64,000 nucleotides of DNA, from NCBI RefSeq assembly GCF_004322395.1, contig NZ_SCTW01000118.1:1-64000 (forward strand), in the 5' to 3' direction. Shown here one piece after another: positions 17,598 through 27,963 of this stretch. The DNA is from Methylobacter sp. GTDB taxonomy: Bacteria > Pseudomonadota > Gammaproteobacteria > Methylococcales > Methylomonadaceae. The notes beneath the pieces are model-generated. The model saw nothing but the letters and a program-made list of their open reading frames with translations. It had not been told where the DNA came from and searched no databases. Both the position numbers and the translations under genes were made by a program. Each line of letters starts with the position of its first letter. Within the stretch, counting starts at the first letter, position 1.

Positions 17598-18337
17598 CTG
17601 TCGCTATTCCCGCCAAAATCGCCCCACAGCAACTGTACCGCGGCTAAGGCGGCAAGCGAAGCGGTTTCTGTTCTTAAAATACGAGCGCCTAGACGAACCG
17701 GAATAAAGCCGGAAGCTTTTGCGGCGTCCCGTTCCTGATCTGAAAAGCCGCCTTCCGGGCCGGTAAGCAAGGTTACTTTCATCGTTTCGGGTTTGAGTTC
17801 TGTTAATGCGGTTTCCGCATAAGGGTCGAGAAACACTTTTAGGCCCTGTTGGCTGTCTACCCAGATCGGTAACGTCTCGATTTCCGATAATGCGGGTAAC
17901 TGGGTTCTGCCGCTTTGCTCGGCGGCATGTTGAACTATTTTTTGCCAGTGCAATAGGCGTTGCGGTTTCTTTTCGCCTTTAAATTGCACTACGCAACGTT
18001 CGGTTAATAATGGCGTGATTCGGTTAACGCCCAGTTCCACGGCTTTTTGTACCGTCAAATCCATTCTGTCGCCCCGTGAAATGCCCAGGCCCAAGGTTAC
18101 CTGCAACGGCGATTCTACAGTGCGATCATCCCATTGCCCGACGTTAATCAGCACGGTTTTCCGGCTGGCTTCGGCAACAGTACACTGATATTCTCCGCCT
18201 TGGCCGTTAAATAAGATTAGTTGATTATCTTTTTTTAGTCGTAACACAGTTCTGACATAATGCCCGTTGTCGTCGTCGAGTTCGATAAGCTTGCCTGTGG
18301 CTAGCGGCATTGGTGTATATAACCTGGAGATTCGCAT
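17591..18337 (-). CDS. rsmE: 16S rRNA m3U1498 methyltransferase
   Basis: 248 residues of the SPOUT-class RsmE family, which methylates N3 of U1498 in helix 44 of 16S rRNA. It has an N-terminal PUA-like domain (about 1-70) and a C-terminal SPOUT knot with LLTGPEGGFSDQE (about 188-200) and RLGARILRTETASLAAL (about 215-231), the SAM-binding signatures. The ATG at 18337 is preferred over the TTG in the track because the family N terminus is MRISRLY. It follows bioA by two bases and overlaps the CPBP gene downstream; a bioA-rsmE-CPBP operon is likely. Confidence 0.94.
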   Translation of the reverse strand: MRISRLYTPMPLATGKLIELDDDNGHYVRTVLRLKKDNQLILFNGQGGEYQCTVAEASRKTVLINVGQWDDRTVESPLQVTLGLGISRGDRMDLTVQKAVELGVNRITPLLTERCVVQFKGEKKPQRLLHWQKIVQHAAEQSGRTQLPALSEIETLPIWVDSQQGLKVFLDPYAETALTELKPETMKVTLLTGPEGGFSDQERDAAKASGFIPVRLGARILRTETASLAALAAVQLLWGDFGGNSDRC

Positions 18338-18339
18338 AA

Positions 18340-19692
18340 TCAATCCTTAACCGCCAGTTGTATGCCTTGCCATGCTACTTCGGCGATTAACAAAAGCTCC
18401 TCCTCGGTAACAATATAGGGCGGCATAAAATAAATGACATTGCCTAAAGGACGCAATAATACACCTTTGGATAGCGCATATTGATAGACTTTAAGTCCGC
18501 GACGCTCCTGCCAGGGATAGGCTTCGCGTGTGTGCTTGTTTTTAACCAGTTCAATCGCCAGGATCATGCCGGTTTGCCGGACTTCAGCGACATGCGGATG
18601 CTCGCTAAAACGCGCCGCCGCTTTCGTCATACTGTCGGCTAAACACCGGTTTTCTTCGATGATGTTACGGTATTGGAAAATATCCAAGGTGGCGAGCCCT
18701 GCCCTGCATGCCAACGCGTTCCCGGTATAGCTGTGCGAATGCAGGAAGGCATTCAACGACTGGTAATCGGCATAGAACGCCCGATACACCTGATCGGTCG
18801 TTAATACTGCCGACAGCGGCAAATAACCGCCTGTTAAGCCTTTGGACAAGCACATAAAATCAGGACTGATTGCCGCCTGTTCACAGGCAAATAGCGTTCC
18901 GGTGCGCCCGAAACCAACTGCGATTTCATCGGCGATCAGATGGACATTGTGTTTATCGCAGGCTACACGTAATAATTTTAAATAAACCGGGTCATACATG
19001 CGCATATTGCCGGCGCATTGAACCAAAGGCTCGATAATGACTGCGCAAACCGTGTTGGCGTGTTGTTGCAGGATTTGCTCCATCAGCATGAAGCGGCGGG
19101 TGGAATAATCCGTCCATGACTCGCCGGGTTCGCGGTGATAACAGTCCGGTCCGGGTACGGTGATCACGTCCATTAATAACGGCGCGTAGGTTTCTTTATA
19201 GAGCGGCACATTGCCGACGGCTAGCGCGCCTAAGGTTTCGCCGTGGTAACTGTTTTCCAGCGTGATGAATTTGGTTTTTTGAGTTTGGCCGAGGTTCCGC
19301 CAATAGTGAAAGCTCATTTTGAGCGCGACTTCCACCGCAGAAGAGCCATTGTCGGCATAAAAACAACGGTTCAGTCCTTGAGGCGTTACTTCAACCAATT
19401 TTTCCGCCAGTTTGACGGCGGGTTCATGGGTGAATCCGGCAAAGATTACATGCTCAAGCGTATCGAGTTGGTCTTTTAATGCCGCATTGATTTCAGGATT
19501 GCCGTGTCCGAATAAGTTCACCCACCATGAGCTGATCGCATCGATATAGCGATTGCCGTCAAAATCCTCCAGCCAAATACCTTGCCCTTTTTTGATCGGA
19601 ATAACCGGGAAAGTCTCATGATCTTTCATTTGTGTGCAGGGATGCCACAAAACGGAAATATCCCGATTGGAAATAGATTGATTGGACGACAT
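18340..19692 (-). CDS. bioA: Adenosylmethionine-8-amino-7-oxononanoate aminotransferase
   Basis: 450 residues of the PLP-dependent class III aminotransferase family. It makes 7,8-diaminopelargonate from KAPA in biotin synthesis, using SAM as amino donor. Seen are the N-terminal LWHPCTQMKDHE typical of BioA, the active-site lysine in CLSKGLTGGYLPLSA (about 283), ADEIAVGFGRTG (PLP Asp) and SWWVNLFGHGNP. It is not clustered with bioBFCD here. The use of SAM is of interest beside metK and ahcY, but that proximity may be coincidence. Confidence 0.95.
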   Translation of the reverse strand: MSSNQSISNRDISVLWHPCTQMKDHETFPVIPIKKGQGIWLEDFDGNRYIDAISSWWVNLFGHGNPEINAALKDQLDTLEHVIFAGFTHEPAVKLAEKLVEVTPQGLNRCFYADNGSSAVEVALKMSFHYWRNLGQTQKTKFITLENSYHGETLGALAVGNVPLYKETYAPLLMDVITVPGPDCYHREPGESWTDYSTRRFMLMEQILQQHANTVCAVIIEPLVQCAGNMRMYDPVYLKLLRVACDKHNVHLIADEIAVGFGRTGTLFACEQAAISPDFMCLSKGLTGGYLPLSAVLTTDQVYRAFYADYQSLNAFLHSHSYTGNALACRAGLATLDIFQYRNIIEENRCLADSMTKAAARFSEHPHVAEVRQTGMILAIELVKNKHTREAYPWQERRGLKVYQYALSKGVLLRPLGNVIYFMPPYIVTEEELLLIAEVAWQGIQLAVKD

Positions 19693-19795
19693 AAGCTAAG
19701 GGCTCAAGTTGATATATTCGTTGCCAATAATTGGGAACGAGTGTAATTCTTACTGAAAATGCGAGTTGGAGAGCGGCCCTGTCTGATGAATGTCT

Positions 19796-20653
19796 TTAAC
19801 TTTGGGGTTTGATTTGCAGGTTTTCCAAAATCGCAAGGGTAGGGGCAGACTGATTCATCGTATAAAAATGCAGCCCTGGCGCACCGCCTTCCAGTAAGCG
19901 TTGGCAAAGGTTGCTGACTACGTCCAGGCCGAATGCTTGTACCGCTTCCCTGTCATCGCCAAAACTTTCCAGGCGTTTTCTCATCCAGCGAGGAATGTCC
20001 GCGCCGCACATTTCCGAGAAGCGGAACAGTTGCGCGTATTGGGTAATCGGCATGATGCCGGGCACGATGGGAATTGTTATTCCGCTTTTTTCGCAGGCAT
20101 CGACAAAATGAAAATAGGCCTCGGCATTGTAAAAATATTGAGTAATGACCGAATTAGCGCCTGCTGCGACTTTACGCTTGAAGTTTTTAAAATCTTCCGA
20201 CCCACTGGCGGCTTGCGGATGCACTTCAGGGTAGGCGGCAACATGAATCTGAAAATGATCGCCGGTTTCCTGGCGTATAAATTCGACCAGCTCATTGGCG
20301 TAGCGGAATTCACCGGCTGACATCATGCCGGAAGGCAAATCCCCTCTTAATGCGACAATTTTAGTAATGCCGTGATCTTGGTAATCTTTCAGAATCGCGC
20401 GGATATTATCTTTGGTCGATGCAACGCAGGACAAATGCGGCGCAGCGGCAATACCTTTGGATTGAATATCGACGACCGTAGTGAAAGTTTTGTCGCGGGT
20501 AGAGCCCCCAGCGCCGAAGGTAACGGAAAAAAAGTCGGGATTGAGTTTTGCCAGTTTGCTATGAACAACTTGCAAGCTTGCGGCGCCTTCTTCTGTTTTT
20601 GGCGGGTAAAATTCGAAACTGAACAGTTGAGGGTGCTTTTTTTGTGATTGCAT
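19796..20653 (-). CDS. metF: 5,10-methylenetetrahydrofolate reductase
   Basis: 285 residues, typical of bacterial MetF. It reduces methylene-THF to methyl-THF with FAD and NADH, supplying methyl groups for methionine. Visible motifs are FSFEFYPPKTEEG (N-terminal barrel strand with catalytic Glu), SVTFGAGGSTRDKT, KIVALRGDLP and ITQYFYNA. The stop lies about 100 bases before bioA. Upstream, toward ahcY, is a perfect 15-bp hairpin. The grouping metK-ahcY-metF covers most of the activated-methyl cycle. Confidence 0.95.
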   Translation of the reverse strand: MQSQKKHPQLFSFEFYPPKTEEGAASLQVVHSKLAKLNPDFFSVTFGAGGSTRDKTFTTVVDIQSKGIAAAPHLSCVASTKDNIRAILKDYQDHGITKIVALRGDLPSGMMSAGEFRYANELVEFIRQETGDHFQIHVAAYPEVHPQAASGSEDFKNFKRKVAAGANSVITQYFYNAEAYFHFVDACEKSGITIPIVPGIMPITQYAQLFRFSEMCGADIPRWMRKRLESFGDDREAVQAFGLDVVSNLCQRLLEGGAPGLHFYTMNQSAPTLAILENLQIKPQS

Positions 20654-20723
20654 TTTATGGTCTCACTGATGGGAATCTAACGACTGTATGGGCGGATATT
20701 TGCGTTCCCAAGGTTAGAGTCAT

Positions 20724-20757
20724 TGCCACTCGTGTCGTAGTAACGACACGAGTGGCA
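20724..20757. repeat. Perfect 15-bp stem hairpin between ahcY and metF
   Basis: TGCCACTCGTGTCGT pairs perfectly with ACGACACGAGTGGCA around a four-base loop (AGTA). No T-run follows on the minus strand, so it is not a standard terminator. A short CCCACGGGAA palindrome lies about ten bases away. It may be a repeat element, an mRNA-processing stem between ahcY and metF, or a regulatory hairpin. Confidence 0.7.
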
Positions 20758-20788
20758 TTCCCACGGGAACCGTGAGAGAGATGATTAA

Positions 20789-22081
20789 TCAATAACGATA
20801 ATGATCGGCTTTAAATGGCCCTTCAACCGGAACATTGATGTACTTGGCTTGTGCTTCAGTCAATACGGTCAAGTTCACTCCCAGTTGTTTAAGATGCGAT
20901 CTTGCAACTTTTTCGTCCAGTTTCTTAGGCAGGATATAAACTTTGTTTTCGTATTGTGCGGCATTTTTCCAAAGTTCTATTTGCGCCAGAACTTGGTTAC
21001 AGAAAGAGTTAGACATCACAAAACTTGGATGTCCTGTAGCGCAACCCAGATTAACCAAACGGCCTTCTGCCAGAATGATCAGGCGTTTGCCATTAGGGAA
21101 AATCACATGATCAACTTGAGGCTTGATATTTTCCCAAGTGTATTGACGTAATGAGGAAATTTCAATTTCTGCATCGAAATGGCCGATGTTGCAAACAATC
21201 GCCTGGTCTTTCATCGCAAGCATGTGCTGATGAGTAATGATATTGAAGTTGCCGGTCGCGGTAACGAAAATATTAGCTAGAGGTGCGGCTTCTTCCATCG
21301 TGACGACGCGATAGCCTTCCATAGCGGCCTGCAATGCGCAAATCGGATCGATTTCGGTAATCCATACTGTTGCGCCGAGGCCGCGTAAGGATTGCGCGCA
21401 GCCTTTGCCGACATCGCCGTAACCGCAGACTACGGCGATTTTACCGGCAATCATTACGTCGGTAGCGCGTTTGATGCCGTCAACCAGCGATTCGCGGCAG
21501 CCGTACAGGTTATCGAATTTTGATTTTGTGACCGAGTCATTAACGTTAAAAGCGGGGACTTTTAAAGTGCCTTTGGCAACCATTTCATACAGACGCAATA
21601 CGCCGGTAGTGGTTTCTTCGGACAAGCCCTTAATGTCGGCCATTAATTCGGGATATTTTTCATGCATCATGACGGTTAAGTCGCCGCCATCGTCCAGAAT
21701 CATATTCGGACGCCAGCCGTCAAGGCCATCAATGGTTTGAGCAATACACCATTCAGCTTCTTCTTCGGTTTCGCCTTTCCAGGCAAAAACAGGAATGCCG
21801 GCCGCAGCTATTGCCGCAGCGGCATGATCTTGGGTAGAAAAAATATTGCAGGAAGACCAACGAACCTCGGCACCCAATGCTGTCAGGGTTTCAATTAATA
21901 CTGCTGTTTGAATAGTCATGTGCAAACAGCCAGCGATACGTGCACCTTTTAATGGTTGTTCTGCACCGAATTCTTCACGCAGAGCCATTAAGCCCGGCAT
22001 TTCAGTTTCGGCGATATTAATTTCCTTGCGGCCCCATGCTGCCAGAGTAATATCGGCGATTTTATAATCTTGTTGGCTCAT
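20789..22081 (-). CDS. ahcY: S-adenosylhomocysteine hydrolase
   Basis: 430 residues. It splits S-adenosylhomocysteine into homocysteine and adenosine, pulling methylation reactions forward. The NAD-binding signature [18 protein letters not shown] (about 220-238) is intact, as are [13 protein letters not shown] (catalytic Lys/Asp) and the C-terminal family ending KADHYRY. It lacks the roughly 40-residue insertion found in some bacterial and plant forms, which places it in the shorter class. The ATG at 22081 is preferred (AGGAAACGTG upstream) over the adjacent GTG. It lies 25 bases downstream of metK, so the two are co-transcribed; no room exists for an SAH riboswitch between them. Confidence 0.96.
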   Translation of the reverse strand: MSQQDYKIADITLAAWGRKEINIAETEMPGLMALREEFGAEQPLKGARIAGCLHMTIQTAVLIETLTALGAEVRWSSCNIFSTQDHAAAAIAAAGIPVFAWKGETEEEAEWCIAQTIDGLDGWRPNMILDDGGDLTVMMHEKYPELMADIKGLSEETTTGVLRLYEMVAKGTLKVPAFNVNDSVTKSKFDNLYGCRESLVDGIKRATDVMIAGKIAVVCGYGDVGKGCAQSLRGLGATVWITEIDPICALQAAMEGYRVVTMEEAAPLANIFVTATGNFNIITHQHMLAMKDQAIVCNIGHFDAEIEISSLRQYTWENIKPQVDHVIFPNGKRLIILAEGRLVNLGCATGHPSFVMSNSFCNQVLAQIELWKNAAQYENKVYILPKKLDEKVARSHLKQLGVNLTVLTEAQAKYINVPVEGPFKADHYRY

Positions 22082-22106
22082 CACGTTTCCTGTGTTTAGT
22101 ATTTAA

Positions 22107-23267
22107 TTAAAGACCGGCCGCATCTTTTAATGCGTCAACTTTGTCGGTTTTTTCCCAGCTAAAGGAGTCTTCGGTACGACCGAAGTGACCATACGCCGCT
22201 GTTGGTTGGTAGATAGGTTTCAATAAGCCCAGCATTGCAATCAAGCCTTTGGGTCTTAAATCAAAAATATCTCTGATAATTTGTACCAGTCTGTCTTCGC
22301 TGATTTTACCTGTGCCAAATGTTTCGACTGTGATAGAGGTAGGTTCTGCAACACCGATCGCGTAAGAGACCTGAATTTCGCAACGCTCGGCTAATCCGGC
22401 TGCAACAATGTTTTTTGCTACGTAACGCGCCATATATGCTGCAGAGCGGTCTACTTTTGAAGGATCTTTGCCTGAAAATGCGCCGCCGCCGTGTCTTGCC
22501 ATACCGCCGTAAGAATCGACAATAATTTTACGTCCGGTTAAGCCGCAGTCGCCGACAGGGCCGCCGATAACGAATTGACCGGTTGGGTTGATGAAATATT
22601 TGGTGTCTTTATGCAACCATTCTTTCGGCAGAACAGGCAGGATAATTTCATCCATCACTGCTTCGTGCAATGCTTTTGTAGCAATTTCCGGTGAATGCTG
22701 AGTAGACAAAACGACGGCATCAATCGCTACAGGTTTGTTATTTTCATAGCGGAAAGTAACCTGGCTTTTGGCGTCAGGGCGCAGCCAAGGCAAAGTTTTA
22801 TTTTTACGTACTTCTGCTTGACGTTTGACCAGCAAGTGAGAATAGGTAATCGGCGCAGGCATCAATACATCGGTTTCATTGCTGGCATAACCAAACATTA
22901 AACCTTGGTCGCCCGCACCTTGTTCGTGGTTTTCAGCCTCATCGACACCCATTGCAATATCGGCCGATTGTTTACCGATCGCATTTAAAACCGCACAACT
23001 TTGTCCATCGAAACCGATATCACCGTGGTCGTAGCCGATTTCGCAAACGACTTTCCGCACCAGGGCTTCAAGGTCAACCCATGCGTCGGTGGTTACTTCG
23101 CCGGCCAAAATGACCATGCCGGTTTTTACTAAAGTCTCGCAAGCAACTCGTGAACGAGGGTCTTGTGCCAATAAGGCGTCAAGTACCGCATCTGAAATTT
23201 GATCGGCAACCTTATCCGGATGCCCTTCTGAAACTGATTCTGATGTAAAAGTATAATTATTGCTCAC
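22107..23267 (-). CDS. metK: S-adenosylmethionine synthetase
   Basis: 386 residues. It makes SAM from methionine and ATP. The motifs [19 protein letters not shown] (methionine/ATP binding), [14 protein letters not shown] and [19 protein letters not shown] are all intact. The start codon is GTG at 23267 with AAGGTGG upstream. The 5' region to the tRNA terminator is only about 40 bases, leaving no room for a SAM riboswitch. It heads the metK-ahcY unit, with metF following beyond a hairpin. Confidence 0.97.
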   Translation of the reverse strand: MSNNYTFTSESVSEGHPDKVADQISDAVLDALLAQDPRSRVACETLVKTGMVILAGEVTTDAWVDLEALVRKVVCEIGYDHGDIGFDGQSCAVLNAIGKQSADIAMGVDEAENHEQGAGDQGLMFGYASNETDVLMPAPITYSHLLVKRQAEVRKNKTLPWLRPDAKSQVTFRYENNKPVAIDAVVLSTQHSPEIATKALHEAVMDEIILPVLPKEWLHKDTKYFINPTGQFVIGGPVGDCGLTGRKIIVDSYGGMARHGGGAFSGKDPSKVDRSAAYMARYVAKNIVAAGLAERCEIQVSYAIGVAEPTSITVETFGTGKISEDRLVQIIRDIFDLRPKGLIAMLGLLKPIYQPTAAYGHFGRTEDSFSWEKTDKVDALKDAAGL

Positions 23268-23306
23268 GATCCCACCTTGCTAAAATGTAAAAACCCAGAT
23301 GTACAA

Positions 23307-23326
23307 AAGGCTGCCTATGCAGCCTT
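23307..23326 (-). terminator. Terminator after the tRNA gene
   Basis: A perfect eight-base stem AAGGCTGC/GCAGCCTT with a four-base loop, followed on the minus strand by TTTTG. It lies just past the CCA end of the tRNA and before the metK start, and would end the rpoD-tRNA transcript. Confidence 0.7.
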
Positions 23327-23334
23327 CTTGTGTA

Positions 23335-23411
23335 TGGTGGGCCCTGTAGGACTTGAACCTACGACCTGCCGATTATGAGTCGGACGCTCTAACCAACTGA
23401 GCTAAGGGCCC
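23335..23411 (-). tRNA. tRNA-Ile2 (CAU anticodon, lysidine-modified)
   Basis: A complete 77-base cloverleaf on the minus strand: acceptor GGGCCCT/AGGGCCC, D-arm AGCTCAGTTGGTTAGAGC, anticodon loop CTCATAA (CAT), T-arm GTAGGTTCAAGTCCTAC, and an encoded CCA. A CAT anticodon can mean elongator Met or Ile2. The acceptor stem and the position right behind rpoD (as for ileX in E. coli and Ile2 in Pseudomonas) favour Ile2, whose C34 is converted to lysidine by TilS to read AUA. It starts only ten bases after the rpoD stop, so it is probably cut from the rpoD message or read from a promoter within rpoD. Confidence 0.88.
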
Positions 23412-23421
23412 TTTGTATTAT

Positions 23422-25233
23422 TTACTCGCCATCCAAAAAGCACCTTAATTGCTCTGATCTTGAAGGATGTCTAAGTTTTCTCAATGCTTTGGCTTCAATT
23501 TGACGTATTCTTTCACGCGTCACATCAAATTGTTTGCCCACTTCTTCCAATGTATGGTCGGTATTCATATTAATACCAAAGCGCATGCGCAAAACTTTTG
23601 CTTCTCTTGCGGTTAATCCGGCCAATACATTTTGTGTCGATTCCCGTAAGCCGGCAATCGTTGCAGCCTCGACTGGGGACAATACTTTAGCATCTTCTAT
23701 GAAATCTCCCAAATGAGAATCTTCATCGTCACCGATAGGTGTTTCCATTGAAATAGGTTCTTTGGCAATTTTCAATACCTTGCGAACTTTATCTTCCGGC
23801 ATTTCCATGCGTTCCGCCAGTTCTTCCGGTGTTGCTTCGCGGCCCAATTCCTGAAGAATCTGTCTGGAAATTCGATTCAATTTGTTAATTGTTTCGATCA
23901 TATGCACAGGTATACGAATAGTCCTGGCCTGATCCGCTATGGATCGAGTGATAGCCTGTCTGATCCACCAAGTCGCATAAGTTGAAAACTTGTAGCCGCG
24001 GCGATATTCAAATTTATCGACAGCTTTCATTAAGCCGATATTGCCTTCCTGGATCAAATCGAGGAATTGTAACCCGCGATTGGTATATTTTTTTGCTATT
24101 GAAATGACCAGTCTTAAATTAGCCTCAATCATTTCTTTTTTCGCGCGTCTTGCTTTGGCTTCGCCAATAGACATGCGGCGGTTAATATCCTTAAGTCCGT
24201 TAATAGTCAAGCCATACTCTGCTTCTATATCGGCCAGTATTTTTTGGGCTTTTCTTACATCTTTTTCACGTTCTTTCAGTGCTGCCGAGTATTTGCTTTC
24301 GGTATTCAAATGTTGGTCGAACCATTCTGAGCTGGATTCATGATCGGTAAAAGACGCAATAAATTCCTTGCGAGGCATTTTTGCATGAACGACAAAAATA
24401 TCCATGATTAGCTTTTCCTGTTCGCGTACAGCAGCGACGCCATTAGGAATAATAGCCGTCAATTTCTTCAAATATTGCGGTGTCCATTTAAATTCCATGA
24501 ACAAGTCAGCTAAAACTTCAAATTCTTTTTCTGTTTTGTCGCTCAAATAGCCGTGTTTTTTGATTGCTGAAGCAGCCGTTTTTAGTTGCTTCCTAAGGGT
24601 CTCAACTTTCTCTTTGACCTCTTCGTAATTCAGTCCTTTCGGCTCTTCTTCGGTGGGTGTTTCTTCGACATCCTCGCTCACAGGCAGAGCGTTGACGAAA
24701 TCTTCGGGCTCGCTTAAATCTACAAAGCCGGAAACTAAGTCTGTCAGGCGAATTCCGCCTTCTTCACTGGAAATGCCGTCAAATGATTGTAAGAAATCTT
24801 CAACAACGATGCAGGAACGAGCAATGGCCTTAACCAGCTGCTGTTGGCCTTCTTCAATGCGCTTGGCAATTTTTAACTCGTCTGAACGAGTCAACAATTC
24901 TACCGAACCCATTTCCCGCATATACATGCGCACTGGATCCGTAGTTCTGCCAAACTCACTATCAACAGAAGCTAAGGCCGCGACTTCTTCAGCATCTTCA
25001 TCGTCTGTAGTAACGGCTGCTGAGTCAGTAATAAGGGAATCTTCATCCGGCGCAACTTCGTAAACCTGAATTCCCATATCATTGATCATGCCAATAATAT
25101 CTTCAATTTGTTCCGGATCAACAATATCGCTAGGCAAGTGATCATTGACCTCGGCATAAGTCAGGTAACCCTGTACCTTGCCTTTGGCTATCAATTGTTT
25201 AAGTTGGGACTGCTGTTGTTCTTGATTCATCAT
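23422..25233 (-). CDS. rpoD: Primary sigma factor (sigma-70)
   Basis: 603 residues. It is the housekeeping sigma factor that directs RNA polymerase to -10/-35 promoters. Region 1.1 is at the N terminus, region 1.2 at about 85-120 ([18 protein letters not shown]), then a large non-conserved acidic insert (about 130-370). Region 2 has [37 protein letters not shown], and regions 3 and 4 end in [21 protein letters not shown]. It has two adjacent ATGs. It is the last protein gene of the rpsU-yqeY-dnaG-rpoD operon and is followed at once by the tRNA. Confidence 0.98.
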   Translation of the reverse strand: MMNQEQQQSQLKQLIAKGKVQGYLTYAEVNDHLPSDIVDPEQIEDIIGMINDMGIQVYEVAPDEDSLITDSAAVTTDDEDAEEVAALASVDSEFGRTTDPVRMYMREMGSVELLTRSDELKIAKRIEEGQQQLVKAIARSCIVVEDFLQSFDGISSEEGGIRLTDLVSGFVDLSEPEDFVNALPVSEDVEETPTEEEPKGLNYEEVKEKVETLRKQLKTAASAIKKHGYLSDKTEKEFEVLADLFMEFKWTPQYLKKLTAIIPNGVAAVREQEKLIMDIFVVHAKMPRKEFIASFTDHESSSEWFDQHLNTESKYSAALKEREKDVRKAQKILADIEAEYGLTINGLKDINRRMSIGEAKARRAKKEMIEANLRLVISIAKKYTNRGLQFLDLIQEGNIGLMKAVDKFEYRRGYKFSTYATWWIRQAITRSIADQARTIRIPVHMIETINKLNRISRQILQELGREATPEELAERMEMPEDKVRKVLKIAKEPISMETPIGDDEDSHLGDFIEDAKVLSPVEAATIAGLRESTQNVLAGLTAREAKVLRMRFGINMNTDHTLEEVGKQFDVTRERIRQIEAKALRKLRHPSRSEQLRCFLDGE

Positions 25234-25284
25234 TTACTCACGGAAGACGCTGTTCGGCCTGACTTCGCCGAACCGACGATTATA

Positions 25285-27063
25285 CTACAAATTCCTATTA
25301 TTTTGCACCAAACTTTTAACTGTTAGCATTTTACGCAACAGTTCTTTTTCCTGTGCATCCAGTCCTTCGGTCTTGCTTTTGTCGAGTAGCCGAGCCAGAA
25401 TAGCCTCTCTGGATTGAGTTAACAGCCTATCCAGTGAGTCACCAAATACTGTATCTATTTTGTCGTCTGGAACTTGTGAATCCAATAAAGCTAATGCTTT
25501 TATGGATCTTTCTTCGGCAGTATCTCGGTAACACTCCGTCAACACAGCTACATTTGCCGGGTTTTTATCCACAATCGTTTGCAGAATGTTTTTAAATAAA
25601 TCTGCGCCTGAAAATTCAAGTTCGTTCCAGTCAATCTCTCGCTGCTCAAGTATCTCGGCCAGTCTGGGATTTTGGACCAGCAAGGCGATTGCCATGCGTG
25701 CCGATGATAATCTGCCTTTATCTTGATGTTGTTTTTTATCCGGCCTTGGATATCGCCTTGGATTTTGTTTAGAGGCAAGTGTAGCTGCATTCTCCAAAAC
25801 ATCCAGACTGGCCCAGCCAGATAGTTCTTTTAAGCGGGCAAGCATCATTTCTTTAAAAATACTTTCCGGCAGTTTCTCCAGGTACGGCTTGGCTTTGCTT
25901 GCTAATTGAGCCCGTCCTTCCAGTTCGGACAGATTCAGCTCTTTCGAGAAATGTCCGAAAAAATACTCCGACAGGGTTTCGGCCGTTTGCACTCGGCTAA
26001 TAAATCCATCGATTCCTTCTTCTCTTACCAGCGAATCAGGGTCATGATTTTGCGGTAATAGCATGATGCGAATTTGTCTCCCATCTTTTAAGCTGGAAAA
26101 AGCCGGTTCCATTGCTCTCCATGCAGCTTCTTTTCCCGCCTTGTCGCCATCGAAGCAAAATACCAGTTCCGAGGAAAACCGGAATAATAAATCAAGATGC
26201 GCCTGCGATGTCGCCGTTCCCAAGGCGGCAACCGCATAGTGGATGCCGAACTGAGCTAAAGCGATAACATCCATATAGCCCTCAACAATCAAAATCCTCT
26301 GAGGTTTGGTATTCTTTTCCAGAAGCTCATATAAGCCGTAAACTTCTTTGCCTTTATGAAATAGGGATGTTTCTGGAGAATTCAAGTATTTGGGTAAAGA
26401 ATCGTCGAGTACTCGTCCGCCAAAGCCTATAATGCGGGCGCGCTTGTCCCTGATCGGAAACATGATTCGTCCGCGAAAGCGGTCATAGGGCTGTCCTCCT
26501 TCCTTGTCGACTAATAATCCGGCTTTGAGTAATAATTCTGGATTAAAACGAAGTGCTAGAGTTTTCCATTCATCAGGCGCGTAGCCCAGCATGAAATCAC
26601 TGGCGCAATCGCCGCTAACTCCTCTTTTTTTTAAGTACTCAACTGCTTTTTTTCCTCCGTCGCTGCTCCGTAACTGCTCTACATAAAAGGCGGCTATCTG
26701 CTCCATTAGTGTATAAAGACTGGTTAGGTCTTCTTTTTTTTGTTCCGGTAGGTAAGTAATTGATTCTCTCGGAACTTCAAGTCCGGCAAATCCTGCCAAG
26801 TCCTCAACAGCTTCGACAAAATCAAGATGGCTAAAGTCCATCAGAAAGCTTATGGCGTTGCCGCTGGCGCCGCAGCCAAAGCAGTGAAAGAATTGTTTCT
26901 TTCTATTTACGGAAAAGCTGGGGGTTTTTTCGGCATGAAAAGGACAGCGGGCGACATAGTTGCTACCCGTTTTTTTTAAAGGGACGTGCGAATCGATTAG
27001 GTCGACAATATCAACCCGCACTAAAAGCTCATCAATAAACTCGCGAGGGATTCTACCGGACAC
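25285..27063 (-). CDS. dnaG: DNA primase
   Basis: 592 residues, GTG start. It makes RNA primers for DNA replication. The N-terminal zinc-binding domain has CPFH...CFGCG (about 40-65). The RNA-polymerase core contains the TOPRIM segment ILIVEGYMDVIALAQFGI (about 258-275) and FCFDGDKAGKEAAWRA (about 305-320) with metal-binding acidic residues. The C-terminal helicase-binding domain (about 440-590) is less conserved, as expected. Normal length. It lies between yqeY and rpoD in the macromolecular synthesis operon. Confidence 0.97.
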   Translation of the reverse strand: MSGRIPREFIDELLVRVDIVDLIDSHVPLKKTGSNYVARCPFHAEKTPSFSVNRKKQFFHCFGCGASGNAISFLMDFSHLDFVEAVEDLAGFAGLEVPRESITYLPEQKKEDLTSLYTLMEQIAAFYVEQLRSSDGGKKAVEYLKKRGVSGDCASDFMLGYAPDEWKTLALRFNPELLLKAGLLVDKEGGQPYDRFRGRIMFPIRDKRARIIGFGGRVLDDSLPKYLNSPETSLFHKGKEVYGLYELLEKNTKPQRILIVEGYMDVIALAQFGIHYAVAALGTATSQAHLDLLFRFSSELVFCFDGDKAGKEAAWRAMEPAFSSLKDGRQIRIMLLPQNHDPDSLVREEGIDGFISRVQTAETLSEYFFGHFSKELNLSELEGRAQLASKAKPYLEKLPESIFKEMMLARLKELSGWASLDVLENAATLASKQNPRRYPRPDKKQHQDKGRLSSARMAIALLVQNPRLAEILEQREIDWNELEFSGADLFKNILQTIVDKNPANVAVLTECYRDTAEERSIKALALLDSQVPDDKIDTVFGDSLDRLLTQSREAILARLLDKSKTEGLDAQEKELLRKMLTVKSLVQNNRNL

Positions 27064-27157
27064 AACTGCTCTCCGAAAATTGATGCGGGAGGTAGGTCGC
27101 TAAAACAAGGTGCTTTGAGCGATATTGGGAGCTGTTTCCGGGAAAAACCAGTAAAAG

Positions 27158-27607
27158 CTATCCCGTTAGTGCGGTCTTGATTTTGTTGCTCACAACCGAC
27201 ATATCGGCGCGACCTTGCATTTTTGCTTTAAGCAAAGCCATGACTTTGCCCATATCCTTAACCGACTCCGCGCCGGACTCTGTAATAGCGTCTTTAACCA
27301 TTAAATCAATTTCGGTTTCGGTTAACGGTTGCGGCAAAAAATCCTGAATTACCGGGATTTCAGCCTCTTCAATAGCTACCAGATCATCCCGGCCGGCTTC
27401 GGCATATTGACGGATAGATTCACGGCGCTGCTTGAGCATCTTGTCAAGAACCAGGATAACGCGTTCATTATCCAAGACAATGCGTTCGTCGACTTCAACC
27501 TGCTTAATAGCGGCTAAAATCAAACGAATTACGCCTAGTCTTGCTTTATCTCCGCCTTTCATGGCGGCTTTCATATCTTCCTTGATACGATCAGTTAACA
27601 AATCCAT
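27158..27607 (-). CDS. yqeY: GatB/YqeY domain protein
   Basis: 149 residues, a helical protein resembling the C-terminal tRNA-binding tail domain of GatB (amidotransferase subunit). It has MKAAMKGGDKARLGVIRLILAAIKQVEVDER and a C-terminal MGKVMALLKAKMQGRADMS, both characteristic. It lies 17 bases after rpsU and 94 bases before dnaG, the classic place for this gene. Its role is not settled; it may help tRNA charging or handling. Confidence 0.92.
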   Translation of the reverse strand: MDLLTDRIKEDMKAAMKGGDKARLGVIRLILAAIKQVEVDERIVLDNERVILVLDKMLKQRRESIRQYAEAGRDDLVAIEEAEIPVIQDFLPQPLTETEIDLMVKDAITESGAESVKDMGKVMALLKAKMQGRADMSVVSNKIKTALTG

Positions 27608-27624
27608 CGTAATTTACCTTGATC

Positions 27625-27858
27625 TTACAGCGCAGGGCGTCCGCGACGTAAGTTTTTCAGCGCATAACGCTCACGCGCTAGCTTTTTCAAATGGCGTTTA
27701 ACCGCAGCTGCGCCTTTGCGCTTACGCTCTGCAGTTGGTTTTTCATAAAATTCGCGGCGACGCACTTCAGCCAATACACCCGCTTTTTCACAAGCGCGTT
27801 TAAAGCGGCGAATCGCAATATCAAATGGTTCGTTTTCTTTGATTTTTACTGACGGCAT
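27625..27858 (-). CDS. rpsU: 30S ribosomal protein S21
   Basis: 77 residues, strongly basic. The core matches S21: [42 protein letters not shown]21 helps 16S rRNA base-pair with mRNA ribosome sites during initiation. The C-terminal tail ([14 protein letters not shown]) is a few residues longer than in E. coli (71 residues). It heads the operon and is divergent from tsaD across about 105 bases, where both promoters must lie. Confidence 0.97.
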   Translation of the reverse strand: MPSVKIKENEPFDIAIRRFKRACEKAGVLAEVRRREFYEKPTAERKRKGAAAVKRHLKKLARERYALKNLRRGRPAL

Positions 27859-27963
27859 TATTATTCCCGAATATGTTAATATTTAAAAAGTTAGGATATT
27901 TTAATCCACTGAACAAACAGAACCCTTAATTATACCTTTACTTTTATAAATTTCAAAAATTCA

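Noticed and set aside
23268-23334. SAM or SAH riboswitch upstream of metK/ahcY
   Set aside because: Only about 40 bases separate metK from the tRNA terminator and 25 bases separate metK from ahcY, too little for such a riboswitch.
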